Source: Byssochlamys sp. IMV 00236
Lineage: Eukaryota > Ascomycota > Eurotiomycetes > Eurotiales > Thermoascaceae
Length of the DNA stretch: 23,349 nt
Assembly (NCBI GenBank): GCA_001931875.2
Contig: MSJH02000485.1
Location: forward strand, 1-23,349
Direction: 5' to 3'
In this document: positions 1 through 8,863 of the stretch, piece by piece
Layout: each line of letters starts with the position of its first letter
Position numbering within the stretch: position 1 is the stretch's first letter
The notes under the pieces: generated by a model
Told to the model about the DNA's origin: nothing
The model's database searches: none
Seen by the model: only the letters and a program-made list of their open reading frames with translations
Position numbers and translations under genes: made by a program

Positions 1-26
1 AAAAAAAAAAAAAAAAAAAAAAAAAA
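1..26. repeat. A-tract at window start
   Basis: The first 26 bases are all A, followed by ordinary AT-rich sequence. It could be the remnant of a retrotransposon poly(A) tail, a simple repeat, or the edge of an assembly gap. The sequence alone does not decide between these. Confidence 0.8.
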
Positions 27-330
27 CTAGAATTGTTGTCAGACATAAATGATTAACTGTGTTCCTGGTTAACAATAGTTGCCAAAAATAGTTGTCATTT
101 GGATATGTTGTTTAAATCATTGAATGTACTTCCATTTCTTTAACTTTTTCTCTTCTTTTGTTTGGCTTATAGCCTTACATACACACTATGTCTTCTCTTA
201 CAGTGACACATCTTCTCCAAGAAAAATACAGATCAAAACAACTGCAAGTAGAGAATAGTTTGTTTTTGCTCTATGTATAATATACACTTCATCTCATATA
301 ATACCTTTGTTTTTAATCTAATAGCAGATA

Positions 331-1048
331 TTGAAAAATATGAAGACCGTGGCCAGTCTGGACATAAAAGCAAAGGCAGCTATAAATGCTCGCTCTACGT
401 AAACAGTAAGTATAATATACATATATATGCATTTCAAAAGATTCAATGTAACGATATTCAAAATGATACAGAGAAAAGAAAAATTGGCTCAAATAATGTC
501 GGGACAAAGATAGAGAAAGAAAAAGGGAAAAAACGGCGCCTTGAAGAGACCAATGGCAGTAAAAGTAATGATCAAGTCCAAATATGCAATTCATGCGGCC
601 AAACGGGCCATAAAAGTGCGATATCGAAAGAATGTAGTAACTACAAGGCGGGGACACTTATGAGCGTTTTACACGCAAAGTCTACTTTGAAGCTGTTATA
701 AGACCAGAATACAAGGAATCATTTACGGAGAAAATCATCAAATTAAGCACTTTCATTAGAAATGTGCTTTTTCGGACGCAACTGTTTGTCAACGCGTATA
801 TTGTTAATAACAAATATTTCATTGATTTGGCTGTTATAACGCAACAAAACCTTTGGTATACTATCTCGCAACTCATTATGGGTCAAAAGATTACAAACAG
901 GACCTACATTTGCAACAGTGTTGCCCTTGGTTTCGAGGATTTTAAAGCAGAGCACCCGTCAATCGTGGTTTCCCTTAAGGATAACTCTATAAATGGTTAC
1001 AGTGATGCTTTGTCTGCTACTTGTGTTGTTCTTGCTAGGTATATATGA
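331..1048 (+). pseudogene. Degraded zinc-knuckle protein gene of a probable Mucoromycota repeat family
   Basis: A reading frame from about 331 carries a lysine/arginine-rich stretch and then a CCHC-like zinc knuckle at about 585-640 (CNSCGQTGHKS, then KEC). At about 641-658 coding similarity moves to another frame. That frame starts YERFTRKVYFEAVIRPEY at 659 and runs on through FRTQLFVNAYIV to a stop at 1046-1048. The switch lies next to an in-frame TAA in the second frame (638-640) and has no good splice sites, so a one-base frameshift fits best. From memory, the combination of zinc knuckle, YERFTRK and FRAQLFVN-type segments belongs to a multicopy family of unknown function in Mucorales genomes, probably linked to mobile elements. 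The 5' end is unclear and the 3' part appears to be missing. An intact gene with unusual introns is possible but less likely. Confidence 0.55.
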
Positions 1049-1476
1049 CTGTATAACGGGTACTCTATCAATGTATGAAGCAACTTGCATACAGTTTAGC
1101 CATATCTATATTGTATATTCCATAGCCGCGCAGCAATCCAAGCGAAAAGATGCTACCAATCTACAATAAATATAGATTCCTTCACGAAAATGACGTTTCA
1201 CACCACAAAATGGTCAATAAAATACTTTTAGTATCTTTTTCTCGAATAAAATGAAGTATACGACAGTCATGCATTACATTGATGCTTAGGCTGCAATACA
1301 TCCATAACATGCAAAAGCACATATTTAGTTACAAGAGTTTATTACACGTTTTGCTAAGATACAACAGTCAATAAATATGCTTAGATTATCACTTTGCGCA
1401 TAGTGAAGACAATGGCTATTTAGTTCTTGTAAAAGTATCTGTCTCGGTTACGATAGGACCGAGGGTAGCCATTATG
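1049..1476. other. Intergenic, no gene seen
   Basis: AT-rich spacer between the zinc-knuckle relic and the 3' end of the secreted-protein gene on the other strand. A TTTATT at about 1339-1344 reads AATAAA on the minus strand and could be the polyadenylation signal of that gene. I see no other structure. Confidence 0.5.
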
Positions 1477-1902
1477 TTAGTCATCGCCGTCGATGGAACG
1501 GACATATCCATCAGCTGGCAGATCATCAATCGATTCATCGGTTACGCTTGTTCCTTCGTAGTGAAACTCTGCTCCGGGCCTGGTAAGATCGATCCTGAAG
1601 GTCTTGTCACCGCTCTTGACATCATTGTCGTTGATAATCGCATCATATCGACCTTGTGGAAGCCCGTTGTAGTCAACCACGCCGCGTGTTCTCTCGGGAT
1701 AACTGGCGATCCAGTTTGGTTCCTTGGTTCTCAAGATAATCTCGTGGCTAGTGCGGCTCAAAAGCAATTCGGCGCGAATTCTGTACTCTGGCGGGAATAT
1801 GCGAGGAGCTGGAAAGAATTGGAGAACAGCCGGTTCCTTTTCTGCATTAGCAGCAGAGAGAGTAAAGACCAAGACAACAGAGAGGAGAGATGTGAATTTC
1901 AT
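1477..1902 (-). CDS. Small secreted protein, 141 aa, unknown function
   Basis: Single-exon frame on the minus strand. I start it at the ATG at 1902 (MKFTSLLS), not at the longer open frame upstream, for two reasons. The protein then opens with a classic signal peptide (short basic start, hydrophobic core LLSVVLVFTLSA, likely cleavage after SAANA near residue 20). A strong TATA box also lies 35-43 bp upstream. The predicted mature protein of about 120 residues has no cysteine, is rich in charged residues and proline, and ends in an acidic tail (SIDGDD). There is no transmembrane segment after the signal and no KDEL-type or GPI-type end. I do not recognise a domain. It is probably secreted or a wall/vacuolar lumen protein. 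It sits alone between repeats, which is a common setting for lineage-specific secreted proteins. Confidence 0.7.
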   Translation of the reverse strand: MKFTSLLSVVLVFTLSAANAEKEPAVLQFFPAPRIFPPEYRIRAELLLSRTSHEIILRTKEPNWIASYPERTRGVVDYNGLPQGRYDAIINDNDVKSGDKTFRIDLTRPGAEFHYEGTSVTDESIDDLPADGYVRSIDGDD

Positions 1903-1936
1903 GGTTGTTGAAGAAAAACCTCTCTTTTCATTAGCG

Positions 1937-1945
1937 CCTTTTATA
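1937..1945 (-). promoter_or_regulatory. TATA box of the secreted-protein gene
   Basis: On the minus strand this reads TATAAAAGG, a near-ideal TATA box, 35-43 bp upstream of the ATG at 1902. That spacing implies a very short 5' leader. It supports starting translation at 1902, because the longer open frame would begin upstream of the promoter. Confidence 0.55.
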
Positions 1946-1986
1946 ATTAATTGTTTGATACGGCGATCTCGGGTTCTTCGCGTCAA

Positions 1987-2965
1987 AGGTACTAAATGTG
2001 ATCTAGTGGGCGTAAAATGTGGTTAAACATATGCCGCATTGTTTGGTTTCATTGCTTCATCCTATATCATAGTCTAATTTTTTGACAGGCTGTCTATGCA
2101 TGTAGGTCAAATCATAACATTTACATAATATTCTTTGCTTGAGTGGGCTTTGCCCATAAGAAGAACATTCAGTTGCAGTTGGCAACCCTTTATTATCATA
2201 GTGCCAGCAAGGTTGTTTTCCTGTGGCGTATGCCATATTTGGAATAGAACGTTAAATGCTTGTACGATGCTTTGACCACGCCGTAAAAGCCACAGACTTT
2301 CTGCTTTGACATAAGAAAAAGACGATACAAAATACAGAATAGTACAGGGGTAACGCAGCATATAGCTGACTAGACCGTATTAATTAACAAAAAAAAATTA
2401 TTGTAAGATAATAAAAGGGTGGACGCGTCCTAACGAGCTTTGTTTGAAATACTATCTAACTTGACACGCATCGCTTGATTTTCGTGTAACCCTTCAGACC
2501 ACTAGGCTAAAGTTGGTTGGATCCTTCAGGGCGGCTTATTGTGTTACTCTGTAGGAAACTAGAGAAATTTCACAGTGTCTCCGCACCTAGCTCCTTGATA
2601 GGAGACGTGCAGACAACAACTGGAGAATACGTGCTAGATTAAAAGAATAATGAGGGTACTGGAGACTGGCTAGGTAACGTTAAACTAATAACGGAAGGAG
2701 AAGTTAAAGTGGGACACTGGTGTTTATCATCTTCGTAACTTTTCCATGTGCGAGACAAGCGTCAAATAGATCCTAAGGGGAGTTATCCCTTAATTTTCTC
2801 TGGTGAGTGCGCTCTATTCAAACAGTCATATTCACTTTCTGCTCTATGTTATATAATTACCAGTTTTTATGAGCTCTCTCTCTCTCTCTCTCTCTCTCTG
2901 CAGCAGGCACTAACCCAAATGTTGTCTTGATGATCGCTTTCGCTAAAAGTGCTTCGGCAAGAAGC
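1987..2965. other. Intergenic spacer, no convincing gene
   Basis: About 1 kb without a convincing coding region. The short open frames are unrelated to known domains and have no splice support. It holds a 10-bp palindrome GGACGCGTCC (2422-2431) with an ACGCGT core like the MCB element, and the CT microsatellite listed separately. Confidence 0.5.
2873..2899. repeat. (CT)n microsatellite
   Basis: About 13 uninterrupted CT dinucleotides, directly followed by GCAGCAGG. Simple sequence repeat in intergenic DNA. Confidence 0.95.
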
Positions 2966-3420
2966 ATAAACTTTGCAGCCATGCAAGTCCTATGCAGGCT
3001 TTATTCCAAAATAGGAACTTACAGAATAACATGTTTCTCTAAGGCATCGGAATCAATCAGTCCAACAGCTAATGCAAGCAGTCATTACAAAGCAACCAAA
3101 AGCTATTACTACTTAAACAGACATTTATAGACTGTGTCTTTAGTAAATGGATAAAGAAAGTATATTTATTGGTTGAAAGAGAGATCAGCAAAATACAGGA
3201 CAACGACTGCATATTGATGCACATACTTGCAGGAAACACAGATTGTAAGTAGTTAAATATTTACAAATGTGTTTATTCATATAACAAAAAAAAAAAGGAA
3301 TTGGAGGTCGTAGATCCATTCAACAGACTGTGAAGCGCTGCTGAGCCTTGGATGGGTCGATTGTCTTACTTGTCAGCCCATCCAACATTTACATTTAATC
3401 ATAGTAATGAGGAATAAGGT
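2966..3420. repeat. Diverged direct repeat, copy A
   Basis: This segment is similar along its length to 4506-4937. Shared blocks include GGCTTTATTCCAA.ATAGGAA, TTTCTCTAAGGC, GAAAGAGAGAT.AGCA, TTCATATAACAAA, ATGGGTCGATT and TATCCAACAT. The copies differ by many substitutions and several indels, so the duplication is old. No coding function is evident. It may be a decayed mobile element or a long-terminal-repeat-like pair. Confidence 0.75.
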
Positions 3421-4111
3421 ATTTTTGGGAACCTGTAGCGTTTTAAGGATTCACTGTTAAACCATCAGAACAAGGCATGGGCCAATAGAAAAACGCCTAG
3501 ACTGCTATCGGAACGTATTAGCCAATAGACAGCCCTCATTTGAATGATCGACTGTCAACGCTTCAAAGTATTTCTGACTTACCTCTTTTTTCCCCCCTTT
3601 TTTCCCCCTTTTTTTTCCCCCTTTTTTTTCCCCCCTTTTTTTATCTTTTCTTTACAGATACTCCTCGCTTTTTTTTCTCCCTGTGAAGATGCTTTGGTGT
3701 TGGCTCTGTTCATTCTTTAGAGGATTGAACACGCTCTCTGTACACGCTGTAACCCTAGTACGGTCATGTTGATGATTCAAGTGACTTGCAGATTCCTGGG
3801 CTGGCTACACTTATGTGACCGACTAACCGCTTGCCCGTTATCTGTGAACAGAGAAATGCTCTCTAAGTGTGGCTACTCGAATAAATGCTTATGCTGTTAC
3901 TAGGCGGTATCGAACCAAAAGCTATTTTGGGTAGTTTGCTGAGTCAAGACCATCTTCTGAGCTTGCGAAACGACTGGTAGACGAGGTTGGGGTCTATTGA
4001 TAGCTACCTGTTGGCAGTCTGTCGATCCAGACTTGTCTGGGACTGTTCAGCTTGTACTTTCTAGGTTTTTCAGATGTATAAGTTCAGCCTTGATACATCA
4101 CCACTTTTTAC
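3421..4111. other. Intergenic spacer with pyrimidine tract, no gene seen
   Basis: Lies between direct-repeat copy A and the hairpin cluster. It has two CCAATAG motifs (3482-3488, 3522-3528) and the C/T tract listed separately. Stops interrupt all frames and I recognise no domain. Confidence 0.45.
3585..3647. repeat. Tandem C5-6/T6-8 homopyrimidine tract
   Basis: Repeating runs of five or six C alternating with six to eight T, at least four units with a period of about 11-14 bases. The plus strand is almost pure pyrimidine over about 60 bases and the minus strand pure purine. Confidence 0.9.
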
Positions 4112-4239
4112 AAGGTATATACACCATTGACATTCAGTGTATACCTTCTTTTTTTTTGGGAGGATCATAAGTGCTCTTACCTTCCCGTGCTTGATCCTGT
4201 TAATCAAGACTTTATTGTCTTGAGAACTGAAAGGAGCAC
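4112..4239. repeat. Cluster of short inverted repeats (hairpins)
   Basis: Several stems lie side by side: 4112-4124 with 4137-4147 (AAGGTATATACAC against GTGTATACCTT, two-base bulge); AGGATCA 4161-4167 with TGATCCT 4192-4198; TCAAGAC 4204-4210 with GTCTTGA 4217-4223; and GTGCTC 4171-4176 with GAGCAC 4234-4239. The last would cross the second, so it is an alternative fold or a pseudoknot. Function unknown. Confidence 0.5.
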
Positions 4240-4505
4240 ACTTTTATCATAAATAAATATAAATGAAAAAAGAGTTGAAGAATAAATGACGCGTTTTTAT
4301 TATTCATTGCCTTTGTGTGAGTGAGATGAGTTGACGATAATATCAATTGCGCACATTATTAAGAATGTAAAATAATCTTTACAATACGCTAGAGGATCTT
4401 CTATAGTTGTAATTGATGATTCCTTTTCTTTATATCCCAAGTACGAAGTCATTATTCCTTTCCAAGCCAATGTGTAAATAATCATTAGATGCAGCTGTAT
4501 GCACA

Positions 4506-4937
4506 TCTATGGAGATATAAACTTTATAGCCATGTAAGGTCTATGAAAGCTTTATTCCAAGATAGGAAATTATAAAGTAGTAGCTTTCTCTAAGGCGCCT
4601 GAATCAAACAGCTCAAAGCAACCAAAGATAATTATCGCTTTATAAATACTCATAAACTGTGTATTTTTAGATGCCAAATAAAGAAAGTGGGGTTATTGGC
4701 GTTAAAAAGACTGAAAGAGAGATTAGCAGAATACAGAACAACAACCGCATGGGGGTATACATACTTACAGCAAACGGAATGGTGGGAAATTAATTGTTCA
4801 TATAACAAAGTGGAATTAGAGGCTGTAGGACTACTCAGTAGGCTGTGGAATGCGTTTGAGCCTCTCATGGGTCGATTATCTTATCTTACTCAGTAACCTA
4901 TCCAACATCTACATTCAATATTAGTGATGAGGAACGA
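4506..4937. repeat. Diverged direct repeat, copy B
   Basis: Partner of 2966-3420, same orientation, about 1.1 kb downstream. A 69-codon open frame within it (4687-4896) is not matched by an equivalent frame in copy A, so it is unlikely to be a gene. The boundaries are approximate, set where similarity to copy A fades. Confidence 0.75.
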
Positions 4938-5180
4938 AAAGATGAATATGGAATTCTTAAAAGAAAGGAGACATCTGCAGCCTTGGATAACTGTTTACCA
5001 AAGGCAAATGAGAAAATGTATGGTCAGAAAAAGAATATGGCATAAGATGAGTACTATTCTTAACAGTCTCCAAGGAGTATATTGTTAAGGACTTTGGTTA
5101 ATAAAATCAATAATCAAAGCTAGCAAAAGAGTATTGATTGTGCATACTACAAACCGAGTTAATTCATGACGGTTTGTAAG
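4938..5180. other. Spacer between repeats
   Basis: AT-rich sequence with no recognisable gene. A small inverted repeat AAACCG...CGGTTT (about 5152-5176) lies just outside the end of the perfect inverted repeat that starts at 5181. Confidence 0.4.
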
Positions 5181-5477
5181 CAATGAAGAAGCTTAGATTT
5201 TACTTGGCACATTGAGAGCAATGTACTACCAAAAGTGTTTTCCTACAAATAATGGAAGCATGCTGCATGACTTTTGGAAGCCAAACAGGATCAAATACCC
5301 TCTTTCAAACTGCTGGTCATAAAGGAAGTATAAAAGGCAAAAATATTGTACTTTGGTAAAGTAAAGAAGATGCATCAGCTGCTGAAATCGAGGAACATAT
5401 AAACATAAAAGCAATATCATTGAAAATAATCATAGACGGAATGATATCCCTTAATAAATGCCTCAAAATGGTTGATA
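5181..5477 (-). repeat. 297-bp inverted repeat, copy 1
   Basis: Its reverse complement is identical, base for base, to 23053-23349, with no indel or mismatch in the blocks compared along its length. Similarity stops at 5477/23053. At 5181 it meets the window end in the other copy, so the true repeat may be longer. A 64-codon open frame is present in both copies but has no recognisable domain. Perfect identity suggests a recent duplication or an active element. Confidence 0.95.
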
Positions 5478-5732
5478 ATTTTACATTATGTTATCAGGTT
5501 GCTTTTTACGACAGAAGAAACACAGAAGAAAGAATAATATATATATGTATTTTAATCACCTTATTGACTTATCTGAAGTGAAGACCATTACCAAAGGAGA
5601 GCGTGGTGGAAGGTATTATTATTCCTTGTATTTGTCCTCTCGCCTAAATACTGATTCACGACTGAAAGTGCTCTCTCTAGAATTGTCTGAGATCGTCGAA
5701 CAAATACAAGGAAGAATAATGCATATGTTTCT
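5478..5732. other. Spacer before the retrotransposon relic
   Basis: Contains short AT-rich open frames only. It may hold the unrecognised 3' end of the element relic on the minus strand. Confidence 0.3.
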
Positions 5733-5966
5733 TCAGAGATATATCTGGTCAAATTTCGATTCGGCATCGTGAAATTCATCATCATCGTCATGAATGCGCA
5801 AAACTATGTTGGCAAAGTCGAAGTGGGACAGCTGTTCGCGGTGATAGCGTTGAGCCAATTCTGCTGAAGAGACCCGATTACCAAGCGTGACAATGTCGTT
5901 GATATCGACGCCTGCAGCGGCTTGCGAAAGAGGATTCCAAAGACCATAAGTTAATGCGTGGTTCAT
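5733..5966 (-). pseudogene. Tyrosine recombinase C-terminal fragment, 77 codons
   Basis: Open frame from an ATG at 5966. The stretch GVDINDIVTLGNRVSSAELA, then RYHREQL and HFDFANIVL, resembles the last box of DIRS/Crypton-type tyrosine recombinases. In these a GNWSSS-like segment precedes the catalytic tyrosine; the tryptophan is R here, and the Y of RYHRE would be the catalytic residue. The conserved R and H boxes upstream are missing. It lies less than 30 bp from the RNase H relic. A small unrelated gene cannot be excluded. Confidence 0.45.
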
Positions 5967-6430
5967 CTACAACACTCCCAGTTTGACTTGCTAGAGATGT
6001 TTGGTAAACAACCTTCTTGACTCGTAATCCGCTACAGTATTACCTATGCCAGATACGTGACTTGCTATGAGCATGAGTCCTCGTTATAGGCACCACTTCC
6101 ATAATGTTGTTGCCAGGATCATCAGGCTACATGATTGGTTGAGGGATCAAAGGTTGAACACAGGAAGACGTCCTCTTGGAAATGGTGATCATAGGGCTTA
6201 TAAATCCTGGAGACGTCTGAAACTGTAGCACTGATCCAATCGCTTGTTTGTGGAGAAATTCATGAATTGATTGAACCACAAGAATTTGTTGATCGGAAGA
6301 TCGTTAGTACATTGTGAACTCTGCTGAGAGAGGTGGAATTATATGAAAAAGTATTTTAAAGCCGTGCTGAACGACGGTGCCCACCCAAATGTCGTGAAAA
6401 AAGTCAACCTCATTGGGACGTGAAAAGCTA
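5733..6430 (-). mobile_element. DIRS-like tyrosine-recombinase retrotransposon relic
   Basis: Read on the minus strand, three protein relics occur in the order expected of a DIRS-type element. At about 6430-6120 is a reverse-transcriptase N-terminal region in one frame broken by two stops; it includes WVGTVVQHGFK, then EFLHKQAIGSV and TSPGFISPM with a KR in place of the usual KK. At about 6117-5994 is the RNase H C-terminal motif SHVSGIGNTVADYESRR, with one stop upstream of it. At 5966-5733 is a recombinase C-terminal-like segment (VDINDIVTLGN...SS...RYHREQL...FDF). The core of RT (including the catalytic aspartates) and most of the recombinase are absent, so the element is internally deleted and dead. 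The family call rests on remembered motifs; the RNase H motif and the RT PGF motif are the firmest. Confidence 0.6.
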
Positions 6431-6930
6431 GAGTTGAGACTACTGAACCGTTTCAGGCGTTACTGATGGCTCTGTAGACGAACAGGGTTTATACCCTTCG
6501 ATATGCACCATTGTTGTCGATAACCTCCGTACTGTTACAATGGACCCGATTGAAAAAACTGCTACCGCATATGTGTAACAGGGACTGATTTGTTAAGTGG
6601 AAATCTTTTCTCAAGATGGTGCACCTCAGTATTTCAAAACCAGCTTCAACCAATTTTACACAGGCTCCTGGTCGAATAAGTTAAATTGGACTTAAAAATG
6701 TTTTTTCTTTTTCTTAAACTTATTTTACAATGATGAATCTCCATCCTTGTTCAGAGCAAATGGCGTTTTTCCCTTTTTTTCTTTTTCTGTTATTTCTTTG
6801 CTTCTTTTGAAGTGGGAAATGATGGAAAGAGAAAGAGAGGAGAACGGGTTTTTGCAAGGTTGTATAATTGCGAGAAGGCCAATTTGATGTTTAAACATCA
6901 AACAAGTCTGAGTAAAATAAGTTTTTATTT
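6431..6930. other. Intergenic, possible unrecognised element remnant
   Basis: No intact frame. The part near 6430 may be the decayed 5' half of the retrotransposon. T-rich and purine-rich tracts at about 6700-6840 precede the 3' end of CWC2. Confidence 0.35.
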
Positions 6931-8242
6931 TTATTCTTCATCACTGCTTCCATAATCAGCTAAACCGCCTAAGGAGTCATTGGTTGTTGTTTTGGCTGTG
7001 ATTGCTGCAGGTGAATTTTTAGTCAGTGTCTTTAGATTATCAAGTACTTTTTTTGGAATAATGCCTTCTTCCTTAACTGGTTCCTCTTGATATTGATATT
7101 GATATTGTTGTTCTAGATATTGTTGTTCTTGTTCTTGTTCTTGTTGTTCAGAGTTATAATAATCATAATAATTTTCAATGTCTTCTTCTGTATAATCATA
7201 TCCATTTGCTTCATCTTCTTTCTGCTTTTTTGCAACAGAGTCTGATTCCTGTAGACCAGCTTGGACTACATTTCTTTTCTTCTGAGGTTCTGGCGGTAAT
7301 TCTGGTTCCTCTTCAAATTCTATAATCAGTTCCTCTTCTTCTCGAGCTGCTTCTTCCGCTGCTCTTTTCTTATCATCTTCAGCATCCAAACGATTTGCGA
7401 TCGCGTTAGGATCTGACGTAGCCCATCTGACATTGATGATTTCATTATTTTCAAGGCTTTGATTCATCATGGCTTCTCTCGCAAACTCTGCATTTGCTCT
7501 CGTCTTGTATGTTACAAATGCAACACCACGACCCTTCAGAATTCTCACTATGATGATGTTTGTAAATTTTCTATTGCACAAGTTTTCAGCATACACGAGT
7601 GTACCTCTTTCTAATGGTCCAAATTGACCAAACTGCCTTTTAATGACTTCATCTACATCATCTGTCACAGCAATACGTCCAACATATAGTGTGCGGTTTT
7701 CCTTTAAAAATCCACCTACACCGCCCATATCCTGACGAAAATCACTATATAATAATGAGAGTACGATCAATCAAGATCAATCAAGACTTACGTAAACTTA
7801 TCACGTCCAAAGCAGTCGATTGTCGTTTCAAAAACATCATCTGTTCTAGGAATACGATGCCACATATTGCAACGAGGACCTTGTGTACACATGCCTTTTG
7901 CAAAGAATAAGCAAAAGTAAGCATTAGGATTTCTTGATCCCACTGTTTCTCCTGAATCTCTTGCAATGTCCACTTTATACTTGGGTCGATAACTATATGA
8001 TGTCAGCTTCTACTCTTTTTCTTTTTTGGTTATCTTCTACACACGAACCTTCTTTTATTAAAATCTCTTTCTAATCCAGAGTATCGATGATGCCAAATGT
8101 TATAAGTTCCACCTTCAGGTCTTTTCTCTCTAATGTACTCATCAAGCTCTGCCTGAGATACCTATCATATGGGTTATAAATTGTGATACTTATCATACCT
8201 ACTACTACTACTACTACTTACTTGTACACGTGCGGGCCTCAT
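6931..8242 (-). CDS. CWC2: Pre-mRNA-splicing factor Cwc2 (Prp19 complex), 363 aa
   Basis: Five exons: 8242-8222, 8161-8049, 7992-7792, 7744-7605, 7547-6931; all phases fit. Cwc2 is the RNA-contacting Prp19-complex (NTC) component that links the complex to the U6/intron core of the active spliceosome. Visible: N-terminal Torus region with GTYNIWHHRYSG (about residues 25-36); CCCH zinc finger Cys72-x7-Cys80-x5-Cys86-x3-His90, the spacing known for Cwc2; the linker DFRQDMGGVGGF; an RRM with RNP2 LYVGRI (131-136) and RNP1 GRGVAFVTY; then the family's NAEFAREAM...NQ segment and WAT.DPN. The tail is acidic and Q/E/Y-rich and ends LGGLADYGSSDEE, like yeast Cwc2. Introns are 60, 56, 47 and 57 nt; the 57-nt one is stop-free and in frame. 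AATAAA on the minus strand (6929-6924) lies just after the stop. A TAC repeat sits in intron 1. Confidence 0.93.
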
Positions 8243-8403
8243 ATTGTAATAGTAAGAGAGAGAAAAAGAAAAAGAAAAAAAGGCTTGTCAGTTGCATCAA
8301 TGCAATTTTGAATTGGAGTCCAGGCCGGAAAAAAGAAGGACCTTTCAGAAACCGCTCTTATAAAGAGGAAAGAGGTTGTATTTTCTATGGTCCTTCTTTC
8401 GCC

Positions 8404-8863
8404 ATGATTAACGTAATTACACAAGGTGTGTTAAAAGAAAGTTTGAACTGATTGTATGAAAAATTAGAAAGTACAGTCAATATTAAGCAATAATGACAAT
8501 AAAGAACAAGACAAACCCTATGAAGACTGTTTGCCATGCAAAATAACTGGTAGCCTTGCCTTTACTGGTTTGGGCGGATATGCCTTACATCAAGCAAAAG
8601 TAGTAAACAAGATACCTGGCAAACAAGGTACGGCAGTGGGTTTAGGTGTTGCTGGCGTAGGTAAGTTTAAGGCTTTATAGAAACAAGTTGGGCATTAAAA
8701 TAGCTTCAAGTGTTTATTTCTGCTGGTTTGTTTAGATGGATTGTTTAGAATAAAGAGAGGAGGAGGAGGTAAAAAAAATATATATATTTCTAAGTGTAAA
8801 GCGAAGATCTTAGGCCGTTTCAATATAGTCTTCTATTTGTTTCTTTTTGCTAATTCTACTTGA
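8404..8863 (+). CDS. DMAC1/Dmo2-like (DUF4536) mitochondrial membrane protein, about 112 aa
   Basis: Proposed exons 8404-8425, 8472-8660, 8736-8863. The core exon is clear: KPYEDCLPCKITGSLAFTGL, then GGYALHQAK and a second hydrophobic glycine-rich segment (GTAVGLGVAGV). A CxxC just before the first of two short membrane segments is the hallmark of the DMAC1/Dmo2 family; in humans DMAC1 helps assemble the distal membrane arm of complex I. The 5' exon (MINVITQ) is inferred: the core frame has a stop upstream, and an intron 8426-8471 ending AAG restores an ATG. The 3' end is uncertain. Splicing at 8735 gives DGLFRIKRGGGG and runs to 8863, overlapping the convergent SPP gene by 54 bp; acceptor use a few bases later, or intron retention, would stop earlier. 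CWC2 diverges 161 bp upstream, so the two may share a promoter. Confidence 0.65.

Noticed and set aside
1474..1911. 145-codon open frame on the plus strand
   Set aside because: It is the antisense of the secreted-protein gene, has no domain, and the minus-strand product has a clear signal peptide and TATA box.
2400..2760. Possible snRNA or other structured RNA
   Set aside because: A few short palindromes only. I could not match conserved U1, U2, U4, U5 or U6 cores.
3890..3930. Possible tRNA because of TATCGAACC
   Set aside because: No matching A box, anticodon arm or acceptor stem could be found around it.
4687..4896. 69-codon frame in direct-repeat copy B
   Set aside because: Not kept open in copy A and without a domain.
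5226..5420. 64-codon frame identical at 23110-23304
   Set aside because: Conservation is explained by the perfect DNA repeat itself and is not evidence of selection on protein; no domain is seen.
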